Below, one piece after another: positions 21,001 through 29,276 of a DNA stretch of 64,000 bases. Within the stretch, counting starts at the first letter, position 1; each line of letters begins with the position of its first letter. The DNA is from Pyropia haitanensis. Its lineage: Eukaryota > Rhodophyta > Bangiophyceae > Bangiales > Bangiaceae. The translations under genes and the position numbers were made by a program. The notes under the pieces were generated by a model that had not been told where the DNA came from, ran no database searches, and saw nothing but the letters and a program-made list of their open reading frames with translations. The stretch spans positions 6,921,485 through 6,985,484 of the forward strand of contig SDUX01000002.1 of assembly GCA_008729055.1 (NCBI GenBank), read 5' to 3'.

Positions 21001-23216
21001 ACCCCGACTCGCAATCCACGATTGGCAACCACGACCCGCTGGGTATCCGCGCCAATGCGCTGGGCGCGCGGATGACGTACGTGTTCAGGATTGACTTTGA
21101 GAAGGTCGGCTACGAGATGCAGCCCGTCTTTGTGACGCTGACGACCCGTGAACAGCCGACGTTGCGGTTTGAGATGCCGCAGCTCGTCGAGGGCACCACC
21201 TCCTCGGTCTTCTCCCTCAACGCGGCTCCGTCCTTTGTCGATCCGTCGTTTGCCTACTACTTTGTGCTCACCGACGCGGGTGAGAGCGACTCGGAGACGC
21301 AGCTGTGCGTGGGCGGCTGCACGGGCTACCCGTTTGTGCACATGCGGATCGGCCTGCCGGGCCGCTACACGTTAACGGCTCTGCTGTACGACACGCAGGG
21401 GACAGCGCAGCTGGCGTCCAAAGCACTGTCCGTGGACATTGTCATCACCGAGTCGGACGCGACGGACAAGTTCCGCTCGGAGCTGCAGGTGCTCTTCCAC
21501 CAGGGCGATGACAACACGTGGACGTCGTTGGCCAACGACCTGGCCTACATGCTCTCTTCGGACTATGAGAGCGAGGATGCGTTGTCGGCTGTGCGGCGCA
21601 TGGCCGCGGCGCACGCCGCGTGGGAGCTGGAGCGCGGGCTGCGTAGCGGCGGTTCCATGCCCGACCTGACACTCGCGGACGCTGGCAGCATTGGCGGCCT
21701 CGTGCGTGCCGACGGCGACGCTGTGGCAGAGCCGACGGCAGATGTGGCGGAGGTGGCGGACGCTGTGGCGGTGCCGACGACAGACGCTGACGATTCAGAC
21801 GAGGCGACGTTTGTCAAGAAGACCGTGTACGAACTGATTCGCGGTGCCAGCGACATCTTCTGTAATGCCTTCCCCAACACGATGCACTCGGACCAGGGCA
21901 TCAAGCTGGTGCTGTCGCTTGCGTCGCAAAAGTGCATTGACGACGAAGGGGTCTACAAGCTCCTCCAGGTCATCAAGTGTTGCGGGGAGAACGTGCCGCC
22001 CCACACCGACTACTCGCAGATGGTCACAACCCTGCCTGCAGTGTTTGCCCGGCTGGAGGATGTGGTCCGCAACACGCAGTGCTCGGTCAGGCCTTCGGTC
22101 GCGGCCGGGGGCGCGGCGGGCGGGCCCAACAACCTGGCGGCGGACGTGAACTTGGCGTTTATGCTGGCGGGTACGGGTGCAATGGTCAATGGCAAGGGCG
22201 CAGGCCACACGGGTGACATGGCGGTTGCCCAGTCGGCCAAGTCGATGCGCCGCAGGGCGAGGGGCAAGTCTGCCACGACGCTGACGTCTACGCCGGGGGT
22301 GTTCTCCACCGACGAGAGCAGGAACGGCACCTCACTGGTGACGGTACGTCAGCAGGCGGGCGACAGCGCTGTTCCAGGGGCGGTTACGACCGAGACGGAG
22401 CGGGGCTTCCTGACGGTTGCGGTCGCGTCCAACTCGGAGCAGCTGCCGCAGCTGGTGGTGGAGGGCAAGGCCACCACCCTCAAGGGCTTGCAGGGCCGTG
22501 GCAAGCACAACTTTTTCTACATGAAGCCGCAGTGCTTTGACAAGGTCTTCTCCCCGGCGGGCGACGAGTCGGTCATCTTCTCGTACGCGCAGATGCGCAA
22601 CTTTGTTGTCGAGTCGAACTTCCAGGACCCACCCAAGTACGGCGAGACGTCGCCAGACATCCATTGGACGATGCTGTCCACGCCCGACAAGACGACGACC
22701 AAGCCCCGGCCGATGCAGGTGGACAACCCCACCCAGGAGCCGTGCTTCTGCTGGCGGATGGCAATGACGAACACGTCGGGGATTGTGGGCGACCTGACGC
22801 CGGGCGCCTACACCTTCAAGCAGCTCAAGGAGTTTGGTGTCGACGCGCAGCATGGGTCTGCCTTTCAGTACGACGAGCTGCCCGTTCACGTGGAGGACTC
22901 GTCCATGGACGACATGTGGGTGGAGGTGTGCATGGCGCAGCCCGGCATGCTCGGCACCACCCCCCGCCTCGCGTTTGTGTCGACCGTCTTGGCGGGCTTT
23001 GGGTCCCTGACCGTCGCGGGCATCGTGCTTGGCGCGCTGCTGCTGGTGGTGGTGGCCATGGCCGGCGCGTGGCTCGTCGCGTCCCGCGTGGTCGTTGCCG
23101 CCGCGGCGCCGCCACGCGCGCTCGGTGTCGGTGAGGTGTTTGTCGACCGGGACGTTTGGGGGCGCTCGACGGCGCCCGTCGCGCCGACATCGTCAGCGGC
23201 ACGCACGCAGTACTAG
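18075..23216 (+). CDS. Large REJ/IPT-domain type I membrane protein
   Basis: Single exon, 1713 aa from ATG 18075, which opens a signal peptide (MRSPVLSALLKASVASLALA, cleavage near AAAG). The protein is almost entirely extracellular. Two IPT/TIG-like Ig folds are visible: about 346-455 (PPPVITSVSPSYDFRQAGGE) and about 463-557 (VDSISPVSGLESGGTSITLE). A REJ (receptor for egg jelly/PKD1) module follows from about 590 to 1100; its most typical part is near 805-905 (ADSYDPDV...ITYAWECMT). A Gly/Ala/Val-rich single membrane span lies at about 1642-1668, followed by a ~45-residue cytosolic tail. There are no polycystin channel or PLAT segments. In animals REJ modules are found on sperm and sensory receptors; adhesion or cell recognition is a plausible role here but is inference. 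Composition is less extreme than in neighbouring genes. The TAG stop abuts the inserted element that follows. Confidence 0.8.
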   Translation: MRSPVLSALLKASVASLALAATGAAAGVDVTSRQAAVDVASLTVQGDSSIKLLQVNGAVEHELNCYLSLPEPGVPFERLLFADSSSETSVLKTDGTGSLLSKRVHALYENGNVRGLNLTANLDFDEFVGKTTYGVEVSVFDPDRNETKPLASTSASYLVAGTTVYDTQVGTSSTGAPEETRTIVSGAGRELSVPYTDLLGVMNADGSYRGPSPLELSMQTQYLDGSVVTVPTGLGHGTGGNAPTDYEGMGMKLVSYQGQIVHNVDLCNPSKGSYDNKAGVFVLPDHCGATFYTAPSGDTGFGLAMEPYRAGKLELGLDWPDFTAKDQDFLDEAWTSTVVIDVTGIPPPVITSVSPSYDFRQAGGETLYVEMFNADNSLSRECSVSATTDAEGSVKDIVFGEEAGAFKAVGYPSYSQSTTFATAPGSGKDLAFSMAVARPNGADTETVQAVFFPGYHYDFSYDGQVVRVDSISPVSGLESGGTSITLEGYFPHFDTGRGDSILFDGRPIPAASVTSASDSVIVFTLPPRTDIGRNYIYGVSVQVGFEVSPPVDFRFITESATAFFLYTGTSLKNGRQELGRCNSARFTAQALPVSAEATKYEWVLTRDGDASSTNLLEASGLVNSMYVDINSGDLPELGDYTLSCTIHLSAVQVTASLPLRRTDFLTIGVFLHTPTARSIAIPEAPLRMSAMVEPPGCGAVSSVEELMFEWTFMDKVTTFSYHSAVNTTQATANTETPARLGWEYIVPQSDLSYGNHVVNLKVYSAVDESIYGMASTNALINEADLVPVIRSGESRMDVTTSSTVEMTAADSYDPDVTLPADPKANITYAWECMTSPTDTFERLTPCEAALLPSATGASYTLSSATLKALTAEQAFIRYSLVVTKGRRVSKASTLIVAVVQDASVSRPAFTDYKIVVRNTLGEPLDASAIKYYEPVVIDVVHDETDGLSWTYSLVSPANTRFFFFSSNLISDRGYYNPDSQSTIGNHDPLGIRANALGARMTYVFRIDFEKVGYEMQPVFVTLTTREQPTLRFEMPQLVEGTTSSVFSLNAAPSFVDPSFAYYFVLTDAGESDSETQLCVGGCTGYPFVHMRIGLPGRYTLTALLYDTQGTAQLASKALSVDIVITESDATDKFRSELQVLFHQGDDNTWTSLANDLAYMLSSDYESEDALSAVRRMAAAHAAWELERGLRSGGSMPDLTLADAGSIGGLVRADGDAVAEPTADVAEVADAVAVPTTDADDSDEATFVKKTVYELIRGASDIFCNAFPNTMHSDQGIKLVLSLASQKCIDDEGVYKLLQVIKCCGENVPPHTDYSQMVTTLPAVFARLEDVVRNTQCSVRPSVAAGGAAGGPNNLAADVNLAFMLAGTGAMVNGKGAGHTGDMAVAQSAKSMRRRARGKSATTLTSTPGVFSTDESRNGTSLVTVRQQAGDSAVPGAVTTETERGFLTVAVASNSEQLPQLVVEGKATTLKGLQGRGKHNFFYMKPQCFDKVFSPAGDESVIFSYAQMRNFVVESNFQDPPKYGETSPDIHWTMLSTPDKTTTKPRPMQVDNPTQEPCFCWRMAMTNTSGIVGDLTPGAYTFKQLKEFGVDAQHGSAFQYDELPVHVEDSSMDDMWVEVCMAQPGMLGTTPRLAFVSTVLAGFGSLTVAGIVLGALLLVVVAMAGAWLVASRVVVAAAAPPRALGVGEVFVDRDVWGRSTAPVAPTSSAARTQY

Positions 23217-23230
23217 TGTCTATTCTACCG
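23212..23230 (+). repeat. Left terminal inverted repeat
   Basis: 19 bases, ACTAGTGTCTATTCTACCG, matching the reverse complement of 24748-24766 without mismatch. It overlaps the TAG stop of the REJ gene (23214-23216). Confidence 0.85.
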
Positions 23231-23231
23231 A

Positions 23232-23268
23232 CCGGATCATTTGATCCTTTTCGGATCAAATGATCCGG
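23232..23268. repeat. Left subterminal hairpin of two GATC palindromes
   Basis: CCGGATCATTTGATCC (23232-23247) and GGATCAAATGATCCGG (23253-23268) form 16-bp perfect arms around a 5-base loop. Each half is itself a palindrome (GGATCA, TT or AA, TGATCC). Similar double sites near transposon ends often bind transposase; a transcription-terminator role for the REJ gene is an alternative. Confidence 0.8.
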
Positions 23269-24702
23269 TTTTTCAGTGTCTGTTTTCTTCTATTTCCCGC
23301 CACCTGCCGCCTTTTCTGAGGCCAGAAACGAACTCAGCGCCGTCTCTTTGCCCTTGGGGGAGCTTGGGTGCATGCAAGCCTGAGCAGAAGATGAGTTTGG
23401 CGCGCTTTTTGTCGAGTACCCGGGCCGGCTGCGCTGCACCTGGGATCGCCGCCCGCGGCACACTGTGCCAGGTCTTGCGCGCCCGCCGCGTGCCGCGGAC
23501 GCACAGAAGCAGAGAGAGCCTGGCGCGTGCGGGTTCCGCACACCAGGGCCGAGCGCAGAGGGGGGGACGACGACGGGACAGGCCCCCTCAGCCGAACGGT
23601 TGCCAGTTTCCTCCTCCTCCTTGACAGGTCTTCCCCTCTGCCCAAACCCGCGCCACGGCGGCGGCGGGTGCCCCGCCGGCGGGGGACACCCCCCAGACGC
23701 CGGTGCGGGCGGGGTCGAGCGCCGCCCCGGCGGGCGGCGGCGCCCCCAGTGGCGGCACGCCGACGGCGGGCGGCGGCGGCGGGGTGGTGGCGGCGCCGCT
23801 GTTTGAGGCCACCCCCTCGACGTATGGGACGCCCTTTGGGGTGCGCCTGCGCGGCGGGGCGGCCACCCCCGGGGTGGGGCCCTTTGCGGGGGCCCTGCTG
23901 GGGGGATTCCGCTGTGGCGGCACGCCCCCCGCGGCGGCGTCCGAGGGCAGCGTTGCCGCCGCCGGCGGCAGCGGCAGCGGCAGCGGCAGCGGCAGCGGCA
24001 GCGGCAACGGCGGGGCGCCGTCGCGCGCGGCAGCGTCGCCGGCGCCCGCCGGCAGCGGCCGCGGCAGCAGCTGCCGGGTGTTGGCCCCACCGGCGGCCGG
24101 AAAGCGGGGAGGGCCGTCGCCCTTCCCGCCGGCGGCCTTCTCGCCCTTTTTGTCGCCCCTGCCGCCGCCGGCGACGGCGAAGTGGGACGGGGTTGGGGTC
24201 TGGCCGCCGGCGGAGGCGCCGTCGCCTCCGCCTCCTCCGCCGCGCAGCCGTCGCCGTCGACGCCGGCGTAGGGGTCGGAGGCGGCACAGGTGACGGCGGC
24301 TGTGCCGGCGACGACGCCGCCGCGGCGGGGGGGGGGGCGCAACTCCGACGCCTCCGCCGGCGGGGGCGCCGCGGGCGCCCGTGTTTGGCACCCTCCCGGC
24401 ACCGGGCAGGGGGCTGTGGTGCTGGCCGTGGCGCGGCCGTCGTTTGGGGCGCCTGGTCCGGGCGCACCTGCGCTCGCTGCGCCGGGCGCGCTGGCCGCCG
24501 TGGCGGGGCCTCTGCCTGCCGCCCCTCTCGTGGCTCCCCCGTCGTCGCCTTTGTGGTCGTCTGCGCCGGCGCTGCGAACGGCGCCGCGACCGCCGGTCGC
24601 CGCGGGCGCCCCTCAGGCTGTGTCTGTAGCTCTCCGTAGCCTGGTGGAGGACAAAAAACCCTCTCAGATGCATGGAATCGACGATTTCTGGTCAGGTCAG
24701 GC

Positions 24703-24742
24703 GAGGATCAAATGATCCTCAGGTGAGGATCATTTGATCCTC
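24703..24742. repeat. Right subterminal hairpin of two GATC palindromes
   Basis: GAGGATCAAATGATCCTC (24703-24720) and GAGGATCATTTGATCCTC (24725-24742) form 18-bp perfect arms around AGGT. The core palindrome is the same as at the left end, but the flanking base pairs differ (GAGG/CCTC instead of CCGG/CCGG), so pairing is kept while sequence is not. Confidence 0.8.
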
Positions 24743-24747
24743 ATTTC

Positions 24748-24766
24748 CGGTAGAATAGACACTAGT
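24748..24766 (-). repeat. Right terminal inverted repeat
   Basis: CGGTAGAATAGACACTAGT, the exact reverse complement of 23212-23230. Confidence 0.85.
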
Positions 24767-26011
24767 GTCGGAGTGGGGGTGGATTGTGGGCGACTTTATT
24801 GGTGACGGGCTCTCGGCTCCCTGCAGCGCCGACGTTCGGTGATGTAAGTGATAATCCGTTGTTTTCTTTTTGCCTCCCGATGTGGGGCCGTCCACGCCGC
24901 CACCGGTGGCGGGCAGCGCAGCTACGGCCGCTTGCGGCGTCGCCTTGACCACCAGGCCCTGCGCGCCGCGGCGGCACGGTCGCGACGGCCCCTCCGGCCA
25001 GCGTCACTGCTCTCCTTTGTCCCACACGTCAGCCGGCCCCACCGCGCCGCCTGGCGCCAGCCCCCACCCCATTCCCACATCCGCGATTCCCCCTAGCTGG
25101 CGAAGCGGCGGCCGCGCAGCCTCGCGCACCGCCCAGCCCGACCAATGGCGAGGGGTGTCGCGGTAGCAGCAGCCACCCACCGCCTCCCGGGAGAAGCTCC
25201 ACACCTGCGACGGGTATCCACCTGCGACGGGGCCACCCGTGCCGCTCCACCCGCCGCTTCCCCACCCCAAACGCGGTCCAGCCACCGCCAATCGGACGCC
25301 GCCGCCCCCACCCCCCTCAAAAAAATGCAGCACCGCCGCCCGCGCAGACGCCACGAGGGGCGGCGTGCCGGTGCCACTCCCGCTAGAGCGTGATGCCGCC
25401 TCGCGCACCAACGACACCGCCCGTCGTTTCCAACCATCAAAAAGGGGAGGAACGGCGGCCGCGGGGAGGGGCGCCACACCGACGCTGGCCGCTCAACGTA
25501 GCGGCGGTGGGCACCCCACCTCTCCTCCCAGAGCGCCAGTACGGAACGCCGAGCGCCTTCATCAACAAGCCGCCGCTCCCAAGATGAGCCATGGAAGGTC
25601 GCCGCCGCCCTCAGGGGCGGGACGGTGCTGCCGCCGTCGGCCGGCCCGCGCCCCGGCCGTCCACGGCGTCGGGGACGGGAGCGGCGGCGGCAGTGGTGAC
25701 CGCGGCGCCATGCGCCTGACCAATGGCCACGGCAGGGGCGGCGACCGCAACAGCGCCTCGCCCCGCGGCCCCCTTGGACACAGTGGCCACGGCAGCCGGT
25801 CGCGGGCCACCACCAACGACACCATTGGGGGCGTCGCCAGCCCCATTGGGAGCGTCGCCGGCACCATTGGGAGCGTCGCTGGCACCATTGGGAGCGCCCC
25901 CCCGCCCCCCCCCTTCAGCCCACCCATTCGCATGGGCGGGCGGCGGCGCCCCCCCGCCACCGCCCGTGCCGCCGCCGCCGCCCCCCCCCCCCCCCGCCCT
26001 GCACTTCCCGT
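24767..26011. other. Intergenic, no supported gene
   Basis: The plus-strand frame 25239-26156 is open for 305 codons but codes for Pro/Arg/Gly low complexity and runs into the antisense of the deaminase C-terminus, so I do not call it. A 21-bp tandem repeat lies at 25816-25899. 24770-24880 may be displaced 3' flank of the REJ gene, since it follows the element directly. Confidence 0.5.
25816..25899. repeat. 21-bp tandem repeat, four copies
   Basis: Four near-identical 21-base units with the core ACCATTGGGAGCGTC (variants CCCCATTGGGAGCGTC and ACCATTGGGGGCGTC). Read on plus they would give GSVAGTI repeats, but no gene is supported on this strand. Confidence 0.8.
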
Positions 26012-26811
<800 letters not shown>

Positions 26812-27420
26812 AACAGAAAGTAGGACAAAAAAAAAAAAAAATGGAGGGGGGGGAAGGTGGGGGGACGGTGGATGGAGCTGGTGGTAGTCCAAAAAAAAAC
26901 GGGGGCTCTGGTGGGAAGGGGCGGGGAAACTGGGCGTGCCCAGCGCCCCAGTGGCGCGTGTGAAACAGAGACACAAACAAGGTTTGTGGGTGACAGAGAT
27001 TAGTGCGTACGCAGTGGACGGATCACGCGGCCCGCGAAAGTACTGTACGACTGCGGATCACAAGTGTGTGTCTCGGGCAGTAATTTTGCCGAGATCCCCT
27101 TCCAGCCCCACCGCACGTGGACCGGCCGGTGCGTCAGCCACAGGCCGCCTTCTCCAGCCACGAACCGACACGGGATACGCGGGATGCGGTTTTGAGCGCA
27201 TCGTGGCCACCATCCATGGCCGCACATTGTCACCACACGCTGGTCTGTGTGCAGAGCTCACCGCCTGAGCGGCAACCCAAGCGTCGCGGGGCACAGCGTG
27301 ACGCTTCTCCGTCCCCCCCGTCCCCGCCCGGCTGACCAACGCTCGCTGCGGTTCATCGGTGTGCGCGTCACGTTCGCGCGCCCCCGTTGCGTGCCCCCCT
27401 CGACACCGCCAACGTCCCCC
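26812..27420. promoter_or_regulatory. Shared divergent promoter region, deaminase / DUF1825 genes
   Basis: 609 bases between two divergent start codons (26811 minus, 27421 plus). On the minus side there is an A14 tract (about 26827-26840) and an A9 tract (26891-26899) close to the deaminase start, that is, T tracts in its leader. On the plus side the leader is C-rich. No TATA box is convincing. The promoter role is inferred from gene arrangement only. Confidence 0.4.
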
Positions 27421-27987
27421 ATGGAGCTGTCTGCGTTTGCTGCCGCGCCGGCGGTGCTCCCTGGCACACGCCGGGGGGTGACGGCGGCGGGCCTGCGCCC
27501 CGCCGCCGCCCGCCCGCTGCGCCCCGCGGCGCGTCCATCCGCGGCGTCGCGCGCCCCCCCCCCCGCCCCCCGTATGGCCGGCCGCAGCAGCGGCGGCGGC
27601 GACGCGTTCAACTTTCCCGGCCTGGGCGACGGCAGCGACGGCAGCGGCGGCGGCGGCGGTGGCGGCGGCGGCGGCTTTTTCGACAGCCCCATCGTGCGCG
27701 CGGAAGGCCAGGCGCTGATGCGGGACCACGAGGCGCTCCGCCGGCTGGGCCGCGGGTATGGCAGCTTTGACGCGGCCGGCCAGCGGCTGTACATCCAAGC
27801 GAGCGAGCAGCTCTTTGACCGGTGGCTCGTCATGATCAAGCGGCTGGAGCTGAGCCCGGACTTTGCCGCCCAGCTGCACCGGCGGCAGCTGCTCGACCAC
27901 ATTGCCGAGAGCGGCATGACCTTTGACGCGTTTGTCGCGCAGACGCGCCACGCGTTTGCCATGATGCGCTCCGAGGTGCGCGACTGA
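27421..27987 (+). CDS. Plastid-targeted DUF1825 protein of cyanobacterial type
   Basis: Single exon, 188 aa; start ATG at 27421, TGA at 27985-27987. Residues 1-52 are a transit-peptide-like Ala/Arg/Pro stretch; 56-85 is a Gly-rich linker. The DUF1825 domain runs from about 86 to 185: FFDSPIVRAEGQALMRDHEA, GYGSFDAAGQRLYIQASEQL, FDRWLVMIKRLELSPDFAAQ, and a C-terminal helix ending AFAMMRSEVRD. The arrangement (an FFDSxIV start, a YGxFDxxG turn, then MKRxELSxDF) is characteristic of this short helical family, which is conserved in cyanobacteria and algal plastids and whose function is not established. Plastid location is inferred from the leader and the family's distribution. The frame is open upstream to 27247, but that part is low-complexity leader. 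Confidence 0.85.
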   Translation: MELSAFAAAPAVLPGTRRGVTAAGLRPAAARPLRPAARPSAASRAPPPAPRMAGRSSGGGDAFNFPGLGDGSDGSGGGGGGGGGGFFDSPIVRAEGQALMRDHEALRRLGRGYGSFDAAGQRLYIQASEQLFDRWLVMIKRLELSPDFAAQLHRRQLLDHIAESGMTFDAFVAQTRHAFAMMRSEVRD

Positions 27988-29276
27988 GCACGGGTGCGGG
28001 CGTCGTGTTGGGCGCGCGGGGGGGGGGTTGGTAGGAGATGGGGCGCGGTGGATTGTGGGAGGCTGGGGGGGGGGGTGGCGAGGGCTTGTGTGGTTGGAGG
28101 GCGTGAGGGGGGGGGGGGGAAGGGGGGGTTCAGGTGAGCGCTGTGGGAGCCCGTGGATGGAGGGCGACAGCATTGTGGGGTGCGGTTGCGTGTGCGTGCT
28201 GCCTGTATATTGATCGAGTGGTGGCGCGCGCGCGGTGGGGGGTGAGGCCACGGACGTGCGGGCGTCTATGGCTGGGTGGGCTGGCGGCGACGACAACGGG
28301 GGCGGTTGGGTGGCGTGTACGGGGGCCCTGCACCGTGCTGTTGTTGGCGGTGAGAGTGTGCGCCCGGGAGCTGCCGTGCTATGTGCCCTTTCGGCTTGCA
28401 TGGGGGTGTGCCGCGGGCACTCTGTCTGTTTTTTTTTGTTGCGTAGATGCAAGCTGCTGGTCTAGCAGCAGGCTAGCTGCCTGCTGGGTACCTCTTTTAT
28501 TTTCTTTTTTTGTTTTTCTCGCCCGCGCGCGTGCGTGCCTGCCGTAGCCGGCACGCCGAGGCCTCTGCGCCGCGAAACACGTCCGTCGCGGCGGCCTTGA
28601 CAGAAGAGCCCTCATGGGCCCTGCGCGGGCGTGCTGGGTCCTGGCTAGGCGCCTTCGCGACTCTCCATGTGGGCCGATTGATGCGTTGCGCTCGTAGTGT
28701 TCAAGAAACGTCCCCGGGGCTGGACGCGCCTTGCAGATACTTCTTCTCCGATGGTATGTACCACGCACACCTCGCGCAGCCGGTCAGGCTGCCCACGCAC
28801 CCAGCTCGCCCTTGGTGGCAAAAAATACGCACGCCTCTGTGCCGCGTTTGGGGTTGAGCGGCTGCGTTTGTTCCCTCTCGCGCGACGGCTCCTTCTCCCC
28901 AGGTGGTGGACGCCGCTATTTTCGGCCACCACGGGGAATGCAGCGCGCGCCGACCCGCTACGCGCCCGCGAACGCAGCGCCAGTCAGGTTTCCGGGTCAC
29001 GCACACCCCGCGCCTGGCTAGCAACCGCGGCGCGGCCGACGCCTCCCGCAGCAGCCACCTGGAGTTGCTCGGGCGGCCGCCACCTGCTCCCGCCGGTCGG
29101 CGGCTCTACCCTGCTCACGGGACGACCACACCCTAGCTCAGGGGGGTCCAGCGGTGACGGCGGCGGACCTCGCGCAGATAACTGGCCATAGGAGTAACCA
29201 CTTTGGTAGGGAACCACCTGCACCCACGCCCGCCTTTCCCGACCCGACCACGCGCCCCCATCCCGCTCGCTCGCCC
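27988..29276. other. Convergent 3' region, no gene seen
   Basis: 1.3 kb between the stops of DUF1825 (plus) and the Ser-rich gene (minus). It is G-rich on plus from 28010 to 28330, with G runs at 28018-28027, 28069-28075 and 28107-28116. T tracts at 28429-28440 and 28494-28517 could serve 3' end formation for the plus gene. Short mixed frames (for example 28134-28547) have no recognisable content. Confidence 0.5.

Larger units (their letters stand above)
23217..24761. mobile_element. 1.5-kb element with terminal inverted repeats and paired GATC palindromes
   Basis: The ends are exact inverted copies: ACTAGTGTCTATTCTACCG at 23212-23230 and its reverse complement at 24748-24766. If the flanking CTAG (23213-23216 and 24762-24765) is the target duplication, the element is 1545 bp and its terminal repeat is TGTCTATTCTACCG; a 9-bp direct repeat ACTAGTGTC (23212-23220 and 24761-24769) allows another reading. 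Just inside each end sits a hairpin made of two copies of GGATCAAATGATCC or its complement: 23232-23247 with 23253-23268, and 24703-24720 with 24725-24742. The interior is GC-rich with Pro/Arg/Gly frames on both strands and no transposase motif, so it is either non-autonomous or of an unfamiliar type. It inserted directly behind the stop codon of the REJ gene. Confidence 0.65.

Noticed and set aside
23232..23268. Hairpin read as a bacterial-type terminator of the REJ gene
   Set aside because: The same double palindrome occurs at the other end of the element and lies inside inverted termini, so a mobile-element origin is the simpler explanation.
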